Assembly (NCBI RefSeq): GCF_004366035.1
Contig: NZ_SOEE01000006.1
Coordinates: 186,001-250,000 of the forward strand
Direction of reading: 5' to 3'
Length of the DNA stretch: 64,000 nt
Source: Cytobacillus oceanisediminis
Lineage (GTDB): Bacteria; Bacillota; Bacilli; Bacillales; Cytobacillaceae
Shown here: positions 1-8,272 of the stretch, piece by piece
Layout of the letters: each line of letters starts with the position of its first letter
How positions within the stretch are numbered: the stretch's first letter is position 1
Position numbers and translations under genes: made by a program
Notes under the pieces: model-generated
Seen by the model: only the letters and a program-made list of their open reading frames with translations
Told to the model about the DNA's origin: nothing
The model's database searches: none

Positions 1-381
1 AAATATGTGGGAACTCTGGGAAGCGCCGCGATTAAAATTTTTAATATGGAGCTCGGAAGAACGGGACTTTCCGAGGAGGATGCAAAAAAGCTTGGCGTCA
101 GCTATACAACTGAATTTGTGAAAGCCACAGATCATCCGGGCTATTACCCGAATCAGACCCCTATCTGGATCAAGCTGATCTGTGAAAAAGGAACAAACCG
201 AATCCTCGGAGCCCACGCCATCGGCAATAAAGGGGTGGTCCTGCGAATCGATGTATTTGCCGTTGCCATCCATAATCATATGGCAGCAGAAGAACTTGGC
301 ATGGTGGATCTTTGTTATGCCCCGCCTTTTGCGGGTGTCTGGGATGCTGTCCATATCGCATGCAACGCAGCGAAAAAATAG
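1..381 (+). CDS. cdr: CoA-disulfide reductase-like flavoprotein, C-terminal part (5' end outside window)
   Basis: The reading frame is open from the first base, so this is the C-terminal ~126 residues of a longer gene. It matches the dimerisation domain of FAD/NAD(P)-linked disulfide oxidoreductases. The segment YAPPFAGVWDAVHIACNAAKK-like ending (residues near the C-terminus: YAPPF, VWDAV) and the HPGYYPN stretch are typical of the CoA-disulfide reductase/NADH oxidase branch, which keeps CoA reduced in the cytoplasm of Bacillus-type bacteria. The active-site cysteine and FAD-binding part lie upstream of the window. A terminator follows directly. A related NADH oxidase/polysulfide reductase is the main alternative; the subfamily call is by memory of the C-terminal motif. 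Confidence 0.75.
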   Translation, partial: KYVGTLGSAAIKIFNMELGRTGLSEEDAKKLGVSYTTEFVKATDHPGYYPNQTPIWIKLICEKGTNRILGAHAIGNKGVVLRIDVFAVAIHNHMAAEELGMVDLCYAPPFAGVWDAVHIACNAAKK

Positions 382-386
382 ATTAA

Positions 387-420
387 AGTCAGCGGAAACG
401 CTGGCTTTTTATTTTTTTTA
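387..420 (+). terminator. Intrinsic terminator after the CoA-disulfide reductase gene
   Basis: An 8-bp stem with a GAAA tetraloop (arms 387-394 and 399-406, one G-T pair) is followed by a run of T's with a single A. Confidence 0.85.
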
Positions 421-482
421 GGAGGTTTTTGTAAGAAGTTGTTGAATATTGTCCATTTAAAATCCCTTTTATGGAGGCTGAA

Positions 483-830
483 ATGTTTACAAGAATCGAT
501 ACAGTCTTTCTGCAGGTAACTGATTTTGGAAAAGCCATTGATTGGTACAGCACAGTGCTTGGTTTCCCGGTAAGATGGAGGGATGACCGGGGAGGGTATG
601 CAGCTTTGGAAGTCGGGGAAACACCTTTAACACTTGTCCGTTCTGAAAAAGTAATTCCTTCCTCCCATTTGCCATTTAACTTTTATGTTTCCGAAATTGA
701 TGAAGCACATCAGCATCTGGCAGGGCATAAGGTGAAAGCAGGTCCAATCCAGGATGATGGAACGGTAAAGTGGTTTGAGTTTGAAGATCCTGACGGCAAT
801 AAGCTGGGCGTATGCCATTTTAAAGAATAA
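483..830 (+). CDS. VOC/glyoxalase superfamily protein
   Basis: Small (115 aa) single-domain protein of the vicinal oxygen chelate fold: an N-terminal DTVFLQVTDFGKAIDWYSTVLGF-like beta-alpha-beta start and the C-terminal WFEFEDPDGNKLGV motif, which is the typical last strand of glyoxalase/bleomycin-resistance-type proteins. Substrate cannot be told; many such Bacillus proteins are uncharacterised. The ATG at 483 is chosen over the in-frame ATG at 471 because the only good ribosome binding site, GGAGG at 473-477, lies inside the latter and 5 nt before 483. It stands alone between two terminators. Confidence 0.8.
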   Translation: MFTRIDTVFLQVTDFGKAIDWYSTVLGFPVRWRDDRGGYAALEVGETPLTLVRSEKVIPSSHLPFNFYVSEIDEAHQHLAGHKVKAGPIQDDGTVKWFEFEDPDGNKLGVCHFKE

Positions 831-832
831 GG

Positions 833-865
833 AAAAAAGCTGCCACACTTTAGGGCAGCTTTTAA
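833..865. terminator. Bidirectional terminator between VOC gene and convergent MFS gene
   Basis: Perfect 10-bp inverted repeat AAAAGCTGCC (835-844) / GGCAGCTTTT (854-863), with A's on the left and T's on the right, so it can serve both convergent genes. Confidence 0.85.
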
Positions 866-867
866 AG

Positions 868-2079
868 TTATGAATAAGAATCCTTCGCAAGCTTGGGATG
901 GCGGTTCATCGCTCCGAGCAGAATCAGCCCGCTCAGGATGAGGAGTAAGCTTGTGACTACGAACACTGCGGAAAAACCCAGATAGCCGGAGATCAAACCG
1001 CCGATGACCGGTCCGATGATGTTGCCGAAAAAGCGGAGGCTAGTGTTGTAGCCAAGCACCTCACCTTGCATGGCAACCGGGGCTTCCTGGCGGATATAAG
1101 CGATCCGGACAGGGATGATGCCGCCGATAGTTATTCCAAGCGCAAAGCGAACAAGAACAAGCTGCCACATGTTTGAGACAAATCCTCCCGGCAGATAAAA
1201 CACGCCTGCGAGGAAGAGGAGAATAACCAATGTTTTTATATATCCATGCTGGTCCCCGATTTTCCCCCATTGCCTGGCCATCAGCAGATTGCCAAGCCCT
1301 GCAGCCGAAAAGGCAATTCCCGCAAAGAACGCCAGATTTTCCGGTCCATGCAATTCACTGACATATAAAGATAATATAGGCTGGATGCTGAAGTGTGCGA
1401 TTTGAACAAGCGTTGAAATCAGCATAACTGTCAGCAGGACGGGATTGCCGGTAATATGCTGGATGACTGCCTTGCTTGAATAACGTGTTTTCTCGCCCTT
1501 TTTTGTTTGAACTTTGTGTTCTTTTGTAAAAAAGACCAGAAAGGCAGAAATAAAGATGGCGATGGAGGTCCATTTAAAGGTATCTGAAAATCCGAATAAA
1601 TCAGCTAGGACTCCGCCGAGAAGCGGGCCCATCAATGAACCTGTAATGCTTCCGGTCTGCAGTGTCCCCATCACCCTGCCGGCAATTTCCTTCGGAGTCT
1701 GCGTGGAAATAAACGCCTGGGACATTCCGATGAAGCCGGTAAAAACCCCCGTAAACAGCCTGAGAAAAAACAGCTGCCAGACGTTTGTCACATACCCCAT
1801 CAGGAATATGGATATGCCCATCCCGATTCCGGACAGTATCAATATTTTCCTGCGCCCAAAAAGGTCCCCGATTCTTCCCCATACAGGTGAAAAAAGAAAT
1901 GCAGTCACAAATGTGATCGCAAATGTCCACCCTGACCAATGCTGTACATAGGTTGGTGAGTGGTCGCCAAAACTTTCTATATATAACGAAATAAAGGGAA
2001 GCACCATCGTCATGCTGCCTGCTACAAAGAAATTGGCAAACCACATGATCATTAAATTTCTTTTCGTCTGTTTTATCAT
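868..2079 (-). CDS. MFS family multidrug-type efflux transporter
   Basis: A 403-aa membrane protein with about 12 hydrophobic segments. The loop after the second segment carries the MFS motif A (GRIGDLFGRRKI), and a second copy-like loop (WGKIGDQHGY) follows segment 8. The motif-C-like region GSITGSLMGPLLGGVLAD in segment 5 is typical of drug:H+ antiporters, so an efflux pump of the YitG/NorA-like group is likely; substrate unknown. Translation probably starts at ATG 2079 (MIKQTKRN), which has a GAAAGAAG site upstream; an in-frame TTG at 2100 lacks one. It is transcribed alone, convergent with the VOC gene and divergent from the symporter. Confidence 0.85.
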   Translation of the reverse strand: MIKQTKRNLMIMWFANFFVAGSMTMVLPFISLYIESFGDHSPTYVQHWSGWTFAITFVTAFLFSPVWGRIGDLFGRRKILILSGIGMGISIFLMGYVTNVWQLFFLRLFTGVFTGFIGMSQAFISTQTPKEIAGRVMGTLQTGSITGSLMGPLLGGVLADLFGFSDTFKWTSIAIFISAFLVFFTKEHKVQTKKGEKTRYSSKAVIQHITGNPVLLTVMLISTLVQIAHFSIQPILSLYVSELHGPENLAFFAGIAFSAAGLGNLLMARQWGKIGDQHGYIKTLVILLFLAGVFYLPGGFVSNMWQLVLVRFALGITIGGIIPVRIAYIRQEAPVAMQGEVLGYNTSLRFFGNIIGPVIGGLISGYLGFSAVFVVTSLLLILSGLILLGAMNRHPKLAKDSYS

Positions 2080-2264
2080 AGAAACACTTCTTTCCGGCAA
2101 ACATTTCGTTTCCCTAAATATATAATACTAAAAATTTCAAAAAAGAGGAAGAGTTATGCTATCACTCTAGTTTTTATATAGCCTGTTAACGATGATAAAA
2201 ACAGCTTTTTTATAGGACAATCGTTTTTTCTATGACATTTTTACCAGAGTCCGTGAAAAAAACA

Positions 2265-2293
2265 TTGTCTTATAACAGTATTTATTCTATAAT
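2265..2293 (+). promoter_or_regulatory. Sigma-A-type promoter for the AGCS symporter
   Basis: TTGTCT (2265-2270) and a perfect TATAAT (2288-2293) are separated by 17 bp, about 50 bp ahead of the TTG start at 2343. Confidence 0.7.
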
Positions 2294-2342
2294 TCCTAAT
2301 AGGAAAAAGATTCAGAATATATATTAAAAAGGGGGAAGTTGT

Positions 2343-3800
2343 TTGGAAGCTTTTGTTAATCAGCTAAACGGCATTTTATGGAGTACACCTGTTATTTACA
2401 CCTGTTTGGCAATAGGTTTATTCTTCTCTGTCTTAACTCGATTTTTACAGATCCGCCATGTCAAGGATATGGTACTGCTCATGTTTAAAGGGAAAAGTTC
2501 CGCAGCGGGCGTTTCATCTTTCCAGGCCTTATCTATTGCTCTTTCCGGCCGTGTAGGAACTGGTAACATCGCAGGTACTGCCACTGCCATCGCAATGGGT
2601 GGACCTGGTGCTGTATTCTGGATGTGGACCATCGCTTTTATCGGAGCAGGCAGTGCATTTGTTGAATCAACGCTGGCACAGATTTACAAAGTGAAAAAAG
2701 ACGGGCTATACCGAGGCGGTCCGGCCTATTATATTGAAAAGGGAATCGGAATTAAATGGTTTGCCGTCCTTTTCGCTATATCTGCATTGCTGGCAATGGC
2801 ACTTTTAATGCCTGGCATCCAGTCAAACTCGATCGCTCTTGGAATGGAAAATGCGTTTGGCATTGATAAAACAGTAACAGGCCTTGTCATTATCGCTTTA
2901 CTTGCGCTGATTATTTTCGGCGGTGTTAAGCGTATTGCTAATGTGGCTCAATATGCTGTACCATTTATGGCTGTGGGTTATATTTTAGTAGCTTTAATTA
3001 TTATTGGCATGAACATTGGCGAACTGCCTGGTGTTATTTCGTTAATTTTCAGCAGTGCCTTTGGTGCAGATTCCATGTTTGGCGGAATTATAGGAAGCGC
3101 GATCGCGTGGGGAGTTAAGCGTGGTATCTATTCAAACGAAGCAGGTCAGGGTACAGGCCCGCATGCTGCTGCAGCTGCTGAGGTTTCCCATCCGGCAAAG
3201 CAAGGTCTTGTGCAGGCATTCTCTGTATACATTGATACACTATTCGTATGTTCCGCAACTGCTTTCATGATTCTATTTACAGGCATGTTCAATACAGTTG
3301 GCGCTGATGGAAAGACTCCAATTGTAGAAAATCTTCCTGGAGTGGAAGCCGGCCCTGGTTTCACACAGGCTGCAGTTGAATCTGCACTTCCTGGTTTTGG
3401 TGCCGGATTTGTTGCTGTTTCTCTGTTCTTCTTCGCTTTTACAACAATTATGGCTTACTATTATATAGCTGAAACAAATGTAGCTTACTTAATTAATGGC
3501 AAGAACAGTAAGCTGGCTATTTTTATACTGAAAGTTGTCTTGCTTGCTGCAACATTCTATGGTGCTGTTAAAACAGCAGGCCTTGCGTGGGCACTTGGAG
3601 ACGTTGGGTTGGGGCTGATGGTTTGGCTGAACTTAATTGCCATCGTGATATTGAGAAAACCGGCCCTGATTGCCCTCAAAGATTACGAAGCCCAGAAGAA
3701 ACAAGGGCTTGATCCAGTATTCAATTCCAAGAAGCTTGGCATTAAAAATGCGGAGTATTGGGAAGAAGAATACAAGCCGCAGGAAGAAAAAGTATCTTAA
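2343..3800 (+). CDS. Sodium:alanine/glycine symporter, AGCS family (AlsT-like)
   Basis: A 485-aa transporter with about ten hydrophobic segments. The AGCS hallmark GRVGTGNIAGTATAI is at residues ~69-83, followed by GGPGAVFWMW and GGPAYYIEKG, and the SNEAGQGTGPHAAAAAEVSHP segment near residues 264-284. Members import alanine, glycine or glutamine with Na+ or H+. Translation starts at a TTG with an AAAGGGGGAAG site 5-8 nt upstream. A sigma-A promoter precedes it and a terminator follows, so it is monocistronic. Which amino acid is carried cannot be read from the sequence. Confidence 0.9.
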   Translation: MEAFVNQLNGILWSTPVIYTCLAIGLFFSVLTRFLQIRHVKDMVLLMFKGKSSAAGVSSFQALSIALSGRVGTGNIAGTATAIAMGGPGAVFWMWTIAFIGAGSAFVESTLAQIYKVKKDGLYRGGPAYYIEKGIGIKWFAVLFAISALLAMALLMPGIQSNSIALGMENAFGIDKTVTGLVIIALLALIIFGGVKRIANVAQYAVPFMAVGYILVALIIIGMNIGELPGVISLIFSSAFGADSMFGGIIGSAIAWGVKRGIYSNEAGQGTGPHAAAAAEVSHPAKQGLVQAFSVYIDTLFVCSATAFMILFTGMFNTVGADGKTPIVENLPGVEAGPGFTQAAVESALPGFGAGFVAVSLFFFAFTTIMAYYYIAETNVAYLINGKNSKLAIFILKVVLLAATFYGAVKTAGLAWALGDVGLGLMVWLNLIAIVILRKPALIALKDYEAQKKQGLDPVFNSKKLGIKNAEYWEEEYKPQEEKVS

Positions 3801-3813
3801 TAGAAGATAAGAG

Positions 3814-3842
3814 ATGTCCGGCTGAAGCCGGGCATTTTTTTT
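3814..3842 (+). terminator. Intrinsic terminator after AGCS symporter gene
   Basis: 9-bp stem (3814-3822 with 3827-3835, one G-T pair), tetraloop TGAA, then eight T's. Confidence 0.85.
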
Positions 3843-3874
3843 GTAGAGATATGATAGGTATTATTTTTTGAGGC

Positions 3875-3965
3875 GGATAACTGTTTCGCCCAGCGCCTGC
3901 CCCCTCAGGGTCACAAGCATGTCTAGTTGCGGTTCTTAGGGGTGGGCGAGGTGCTTCAGATTTTC
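3875..3965. repeat. Dispersed intergenic repeat, short copy
   Basis: About 90 bp that match a longer element at 29494-29720. Shared blocks, in the same order, are GATAACTGT, the stretch GGTCACAAGCATGTCT, TTGCGG(T/C)TC, and the end GGGC(G/A)AGG(T/C)GCTTC..TTTTC. The left half is nearly colinear while the middle ~140 bp of the longer copy is missing here. It lies between a terminator and the candidate PhoP site of phoX. I recall similar GC-rich elements scattered through Bacillus-type genomes, but no name can be given. Confidence 0.65.
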
Positions 3966-3970
3966 TTGAT

Positions 3971-4047
3971 TTTACAATCTTTAAACTTCTTTTACAATTT
4001 TCAGGTTATTTCTTAGCATTCTCTTAATATTCATCTTTTAGTATTGT
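3971..4047 (+). promoter_or_regulatory. Candidate PhoP-binding region and promoter of phoX-tatA-tatC
   Basis: TT-rich hexamers close to the PhoP half-site TT(A/T/C)ACA recur at 10-11 bp spacing: TTTACA 3971, TTAAAC 3981, TTTACA 3991, TTAGCA 4013 and TTAATA 4024. A possible -10 (TATTGT) is at 4042-4047, about 65 bp before the start codon. The spacing fits the tandem arrangement known for Pho boxes in Bacillus, and the downstream gene is a phosphatase; several hexamers are imperfect. Confidence 0.5.
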
Positions 4048-4109
4048 ACTTGGGCTTGATACATAAATACGATGCAAACATTATTAAATAATATGAAGAG
4101 GTGCTTAGG

Positions 4110-5750
4110 ATGACTGAATTGAATCGCCGCAAGTTTTTAACATATGTGGGTACAGGTGTGGGAGCTTTGACAGTAGCTTCGACAGGTTTGGGGGCAATGG
4201 TTCCAAAAGCGGAAGCTAAGGGTGTTGAGGCAGCCTCCCATTTATTCGGATTCCAGAAGAAAATCTCTGGTTTGAATTTTAAGCCGATTGGCCCGACAGA
4301 TAAAGACGACCTTGTTTTGCCGCGTGGATACAAATACGATGTTGTGGCAGCCTATGGAGATGTCATTAACAAAAAAGGCGATACATTCGGGTTTAACAAT
4401 GACTTTACATTATATTTTCCAATTGATAAGGACAAGCGTGGCCTCTTATGGGTGAATCATGAATATTCAAGCGATCTTTTTGTTCATGGTATAAGGCCGG
4501 CAAATGGCAAGTATACGGCAGCGCAAATTCAGAAAATGCTATATAACCAGGGAGGATCGATTATCGAGGTATACCGTGATAAAGAAGGTACCTGGAAAAT
4601 GGACACGGATTCCAAATATGCGCGCCGTATTACAGGCTTGACTCCGTTCCAGCTTACAGGTCCTGCTAAAGGTTCAAAAGCAGTGGGCGGTGCAACGAAT
4701 GTACAGGGGACTTTTGCCAATTGTTCTGGGGGCATGACATTGTGGGGTACGGTTTTATCAGCTGAGGAGAATTTCGAATCAACCTCAAAGGATGCAGGAT
4801 TAAATGAAACACATTATGGCTGGATTGTGGAAATTGATCCGTTTGATCCTAATTTCAAGCCACGCAAGCACACCGCCCTTGGTCGCTTCAACCATGAAAA
4901 TGCAGCAGTCGGCCTGACCAATGACAATCGGGCTGTGGTTTATATGGGTGATGATAAGAAAGATGCATGCGTGTATAAGTTCATCAGCAAAAATAAATAT
5001 GTAAAATCCCGCGGGAAAGCCAACGCAGACCTTCTTGAAGAAGGGACACTTTATGTGGCCAATATGGGCAGCGGAAAATGGGTGCCATTAACTATCGAAA
5101 ATGTGCAGAAAGCTGTCAAGGGGAATGCAGATCTTTTAAAGAAATTCCAAACACAGGCCGATGTGACTGTTCACTGCCATGAAGCAGCTCTTCTTGTTGG
5201 CGGAACACCTACTGACCGACCAGAAGATGTGGAAATAAGCCCGTTCGATAAAACGGTATTCATTGCCCACACCAACAATGATAAACATGGCAACTTCCAC
5301 GGCCATATTACTAGATTCATCGAAGAGGGAGATGACTTGGGTGCACTGACTTTTGATTTTGAAATCTTCGCAGCCGGCGGAAAACAGAGCGGCTTCAGTG
5401 CACCTGATAATCTAACTTTCGATAGCCTTGGCAATCTATGGACGGTAACAGATATGTCATCTAGCAAGCTGAATACAGGAATCTACACGCATTTTGCCAA
5501 TAATGGCATGTTCGTCATCCCGACTATCGGAAAAAATACCGGCGAAGCCTTTCAGTTTGCTTCAGCTCCCGTAGAAGCAGAACTAACTGGACCATCCTTT
5601 ACACCAAATGAAACAACCCTGTTCCTGTCCATTCAGCATCCGGGAGAAGAGACGGAAGACCTGAACAAATTGACAAGCAAATGGCCGCACCGCAAGGGAG
5701 ATACGATGCCGCGCCCGGGAGTTGTGGCAATTACAGGCTTCAAATACTAG
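4110..5750 (+). CDS. phoX: PhoX-type alkaline phosphatase, Tat-exported
   Basis: A 546-aa secreted protein. The first ~35 residues are a twin-arginine signal (R6-R7 in NRRKFLTYVG, a hydrophobic stretch, then a cleavage-like MVPKAEA). The rest matches the PhoX/DUF839 phosphatase family: LWVNHEYSSD, FNHENAAV, VVYMGDDKKDACVYKF and the GFSAPDNLTFDSLGNLW segment are family-typical. PhoX enzymes bind Ca2+ and Fe3+ and release phosphate from organic esters outside the membrane. ATG 4110 is preferred to GTG 4101 because AAGAGGTG lies at 4096-4103. The stop codon overlaps the ribosome binding site of tatA nine bases downstream, so the three genes form an operon, the counterpart of phoD-tatAd-tatCd in B. 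subtilis. Confidence 0.88.
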   Translation: MTELNRRKFLTYVGTGVGALTVASTGLGAMVPKAEAKGVEAASHLFGFQKKISGLNFKPIGPTDKDDLVLPRGYKYDVVAAYGDVINKKGDTFGFNNDFTLYFPIDKDKRGLLWVNHEYSSDLFVHGIRPANGKYTAAQIQKMLYNQGGSIIEVYRDKEGTWKMDTDSKYARRITGLTPFQLTGPAKGSKAVGGATNVQGTFANCSGGMTLWGTVLSAEENFESTSKDAGLNETHYGWIVEIDPFDPNFKPRKHTALGRFNHENAAVGLTNDNRAVVYMGDDKKDACVYKFISKNKYVKSRGKANADLLEEGTLYVANMGSGKWVPLTIENVQKAVKGNADLLKKFQTQADVTVHCHEAALLVGGTPTDRPEDVEISPFDKTVFIAHTNNDKHGNFHGHITRFIEEGDDLGALTFDFEIFAAGGKQSGFSAPDNLTFDSLGNLWTVTDMSSSKLNTGIYTHFANNGMFVIPTIGKNTGEAFQFASAPVEAELTGPSFTPNETTLFLSIQHPGEETEDLNKLTSKWPHRKGDTMPRPGVVAITGFKY

Positions 5751-5759
5751 GAGGTTATC

Positions 5760-5945
5760 ATGCTATCAAATATCGGGATACCAGGATTAATTATTGTTCT
5801 AGTGCTGGCGCTGATCATTTTCGGCCCAGCCAAGCTTCCTGAAATCGGCAGGGCATTCGGCACAACCCTGAAAGAATTCAAGAAATCCACACGCGAACTT
5901 GTTTCAGACGAACAGCCGGAAGAAAAGAAAAAAGAATTGCTATAA
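5760..5945 (+). CDS. tatA: Twin-arginine translocase subunit TatA
   Basis: A 61-aa protein with the TatA architecture: a short N-terminus, one membrane helix ([15 protein letters not shown]), the [14 protein letters not shown] hinge with its conserved FG and P, then an amphipathic helix and a charged tail. It would oligomerise with TatC to move folded proteins such as PhoX. AGGAGG lies within the phoX stop region, 5 nt before ATG. It closely resembles the second TatA at 63779-63997 but has a shorter tail. Confidence 0.95.
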   Translation: MLSNIGIPGLIIVLVLALIIFGPAKLPEIGRAFGTTLKEFKKSTRELVSDEQPEEKKKELL

Positions 5946-6000
5946 GAATGAATAGGGAAGGGAGAGATATCTTCCTTCCTTTTATAGTGAGGTGATTAAT

Positions 6001-6726
6001 ATGAATAATGAGGCAGTAAATGTCCTCCAGCATTTTGAAGAGCTTCGGAAGAGGCTGATGATTATAGCGGCTGTCTTTATAGCGTTCTTGGCAATATCCT
6101 TTATTTTTGTCAGCGATATTTACCAGTGGCTGGTTAGGGATCTGGACTTTAAATTGGCTGTTCTCGGTCCTTCTGAGATTCTATGGGTCTATTTTATGCT
6201 TGCGTCTGTTGTCGCCATTGCAGCCGCCATCCCGGTGGCTGCCCATCAAATCTGGCTGTTCGTCCGCCCGGCGCTTACCGGAATGGAGAAAAAGGTGGCT
6301 TTATCCTATATTCCCGCGTTATTTTTCCTGTTTATTACCGGTATAGCATTCGGATATTTCATTCTTTTGCCGCTGGTTCTGAATTTTTTAATGGCCTTAT
6401 CCGGAGATATGTTCACCGCTTTTTTTACAACGGAAAAATACTTTCAATTCGTGCTGCATTTAACACTGCCATTCGGCTTTCTGTTCGAGCTTCCGGTTGT
6501 GATTATGTTCTTGACCAGCCTTGGCATCCTCAATCCCTATTCGCTGCAGAGGATAAGGAAGTATGCCTATTTCGTGCTGATTGTGGTTGCGATTTTAGTT
6601 ACACCGCCTGATTTTATTTCAGATATATTGGTCACATTGCCTCTCCTGCTGCTGTACGAGGCGAGTGTGAGCCTGTCCAAAATCATTTATACCCGAAAGC
6701 AGAAAAAGCAGGCTGTTTTGCAGTAA
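6001..6726 (+). CDS. tatC: Twin-arginine translocase subunit TatC
   Basis: A 241-aa protein with six membrane segments. The N-terminal HFEELRKRLMI signature (residues ~12-22) and the periplasmic-side/loop motif IWLFVRPALTGMEKK are the conserved signal-peptide-binding parts; KYAYFVLIVVAILVTPPDFISD is typical of segments 5-6. ATG 6001 follows a GAGGTGA site; the in-frame GTG at 5992 is inside that site. The 55-bp gap after tatA contains a modest GGAAGG/CCTTCC hairpin that may tune expression. Placement after phoX suggests a dedicated phosphatase-exporting system of the TatAdCd kind. Confidence 0.95.
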   Translation: MNNEAVNVLQHFEELRKRLMIIAAVFIAFLAISFIFVSDIYQWLVRDLDFKLAVLGPSEILWVYFMLASVVAIAAAIPVAAHQIWLFVRPALTGMEKKVALSYIPALFFLFITGIAFGYFILLPLVLNFLMALSGDMFTAFFTTEKYFQFVLHLTLPFGFLFELPVVIMFLTSLGILNPYSLQRIRKYAYFVLIVVAILVTPPDFISDILVTLPLLLLYEASVSLSKIIYTRKQKKQAVLQ

Positions 6727-6750
6727 CTTTAAATTAAAATCAAAACAGAA

Positions 6751-6784
6751 AAAAGCTTGGACTGTAAATGTCCAAGCTTTTCTA
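6751..6784. terminator. Bidirectional terminator between tatC and subtilisin gene
   Basis: Perfect 12-bp stem AAAAGCTTGGAC (6751-6762) / GTCCAAGCTTTT (6770-6781), 7-nt loop, A/T tracts on both sides. Confidence 0.9.
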
Positions 6785-6792
6785 TTATTCTC

Positions 6793-8049
6793 TTACTTTA
6801 CACGCGGGAAGCCAAAGCCTGATGCATAATCGTCACCCGCTGCAGCTCCTGTTCCGCCAAGAATATCATTTTGCTTGGCCCGATTCTGAAGCTCGGTGCG
6901 AAGCTGGGTGTGGCTCATGGATGGATTCTGAGCCCAGATCTTAGCAGCTAATCCGGATACATGAGGAGTAGCCATGGATGTGCCGCTGATTGTGCTGTAG
7001 CTGCCATCATACCATGTGGATTCAATTGCTCTGCCTGGTGCAGACAGCTCGACATCACGCTCCTGGATCAGGTAGTCGCCATCAGTAGCAGGGTTGCCCC
7101 TTGATGAAAAATCTGCAACACGGTATGAACCATTTTGCTGAACATTTTCCAGAGCAGCCACTGCAACAGCATTCACCAATGCGCCAGGATAGCCAATCGT
7201 GTTATCGCCAGGACCATCATTTCCGGCAGCAGCCACTACCAGGACACCTTTGCTGTAGGCGTAATCAACTGCGTCTGCAATCAATGTGCTCTTAGAGCTT
7301 GAGCCTAATGACATGGAAATGACCACTTTAGATCCTGTGCGGACCGCTTCATCGGCCGCATGCTTTATAGCACCGGCTATGTCATCAGAATACCCTGATC
7401 CTCTGTCATTTAACACCTTATATGCCCAGAGATCTGCTTCTGGAGCTACCCCATAAACACCTTGTCCGTTAGCACCGCCATGAGCCAGTACAGTACCTGC
7501 AACATGTGTGCCGTGTCCGTTCTTATCCCCGCAGCTTCCGTCAATTAAAGGGGTCTTTCTTTGAGTAAAGTCCTTACACTGTTCAGCTTGTCCGGCAAGA
7601 TCAGCATGTGCTGTATTTACCCCTGTGTCCAGCACGGCAACCTTTACCCCGTTTCCGCCTGAAGTGCTTTGGATGGAGCTATCATTATAAATGGCCTCAA
7701 TTCCCCAAGGTGTACCGTCTGCCGGAGCTGATGCAGCCCCCGATCCAGGTTTTGCAGCGGTCACAGGTGAGTTCTTCACTTCTTCAACTTTATCAATCTT
7801 TAAGTTTTTATTTTTTAAAAGTGCCTGATACTGTTTAGCATTAACCGTAGTAGTAAAACCATTCTGGCCAAAATCCCATCGTACTCCATAGTTCGATTTT
7901 GCCTTTGCCTTTTCTGCGCTTGGGCCCTGAATGACGACCCGATAGGTTTCATTGCTCTCAACCTGCTGACCGAACGCTCCTGACGCAAATACAGATAGTC
8001 CCATGGCTGCACTTAGTATTGCTGACCCAATGACTCTTTTTTTCTTCAT
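6793..8049 (-). CDS. Secreted subtilisin-like serine protease (S8 family)
   Basis: A 418-aa preproenzyme: signal peptide to about residue 27, an I9-like propeptide to about 110, then the S8 domain. The catalytic triad is D141 (VAVLDTGVN), H179 (NGHGTHVAG) and S358 (SGTSMATPHVSG), with oxyanion N277. Two cysteines, C158 and C173, lie 15 residues apart between Asp and His and could form a disulfide, a trait I recall from the subtilisins of Antarctic and sphaericus-type bacilli, which this sequence resembles more than subtilisin Carlsberg. No C-terminal anchor. Start ATG has AGAGGAGA upstream. Transcribed alone, divergent from the alcohol dehydrogenase. Confidence 0.95.
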   Translation of the reverse strand: MKKKRVIGSAILSAAMGLSVFASGAFGQQVESNETYRVVIQGPSAEKAKAKSNYGVRWDFGQNGFTTTVNAKQYQALLKNKNLKIDKVEEVKNSPVTAAKPGSGAASAPADGTPWGIEAIYNDSSIQSTSGGNGVKVAVLDTGVNTAHADLAGQAEQCKDFTQRKTPLIDGSCGDKNGHGTHVAGTVLAHGGANGQGVYGVAPEADLWAYKVLNDRGSGYSDDIAGAIKHAADEAVRTGSKVVISMSLGSSSKSTLIADAVDYAYSKGVLVVAAAGNDGPGDNTIGYPGALVNAVAVAALENVQQNGSYRVADFSSRGNPATDGDYLIQERDVELSAPGRAIESTWYDGSYSTISGTSMATPHVSGLAAKIWAQNPSMSHTQLRTELQNRAKQNDILGGTGAAAGDDYASGFGFPRVK

Positions 8050-8216
8050 CCAAAATCTCCTCTCAGAATATGTATGGTTACAGCTAAAAAGCTGTGACTC
8101 TATTATATTTACAAAATTCAGAATAATTAAACTGGTCTTTTGTACTATTTTACTAAATTAAAAGAATTTTAACTTTTAAGGAAAATATTTCAATTCATAA
8201 ATTGGATATAAATGGA

Positions 8217-8241
8217 GTTACTTGAGCCCCGAGGAGGGTAT
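8217..8241 (+). promoter_or_regulatory. Candidate sigma-B promoter for the alcohol dehydrogenase gene
   Basis: A perfect sigma-B -10 hexamer GGGTAT (8236-8241) lies 13 bp after GTTACT (8217-8222), which shares GTT with the GTTTAA -35. It is 32 bp before the start codon. The weak -35 keeps this tentative. Confidence 0.4.
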
Positions 8242-8272
8242 AGCCTAGTAAGTGAATAAAGGAGTGTGAAAT

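Noticed and set aside
1514-1951. 145-codon plus-strand frame inside the MFS gene
   Set aside because: Antisense shadow of a clear transporter; proline-rich sequence without motif or ribosome site.
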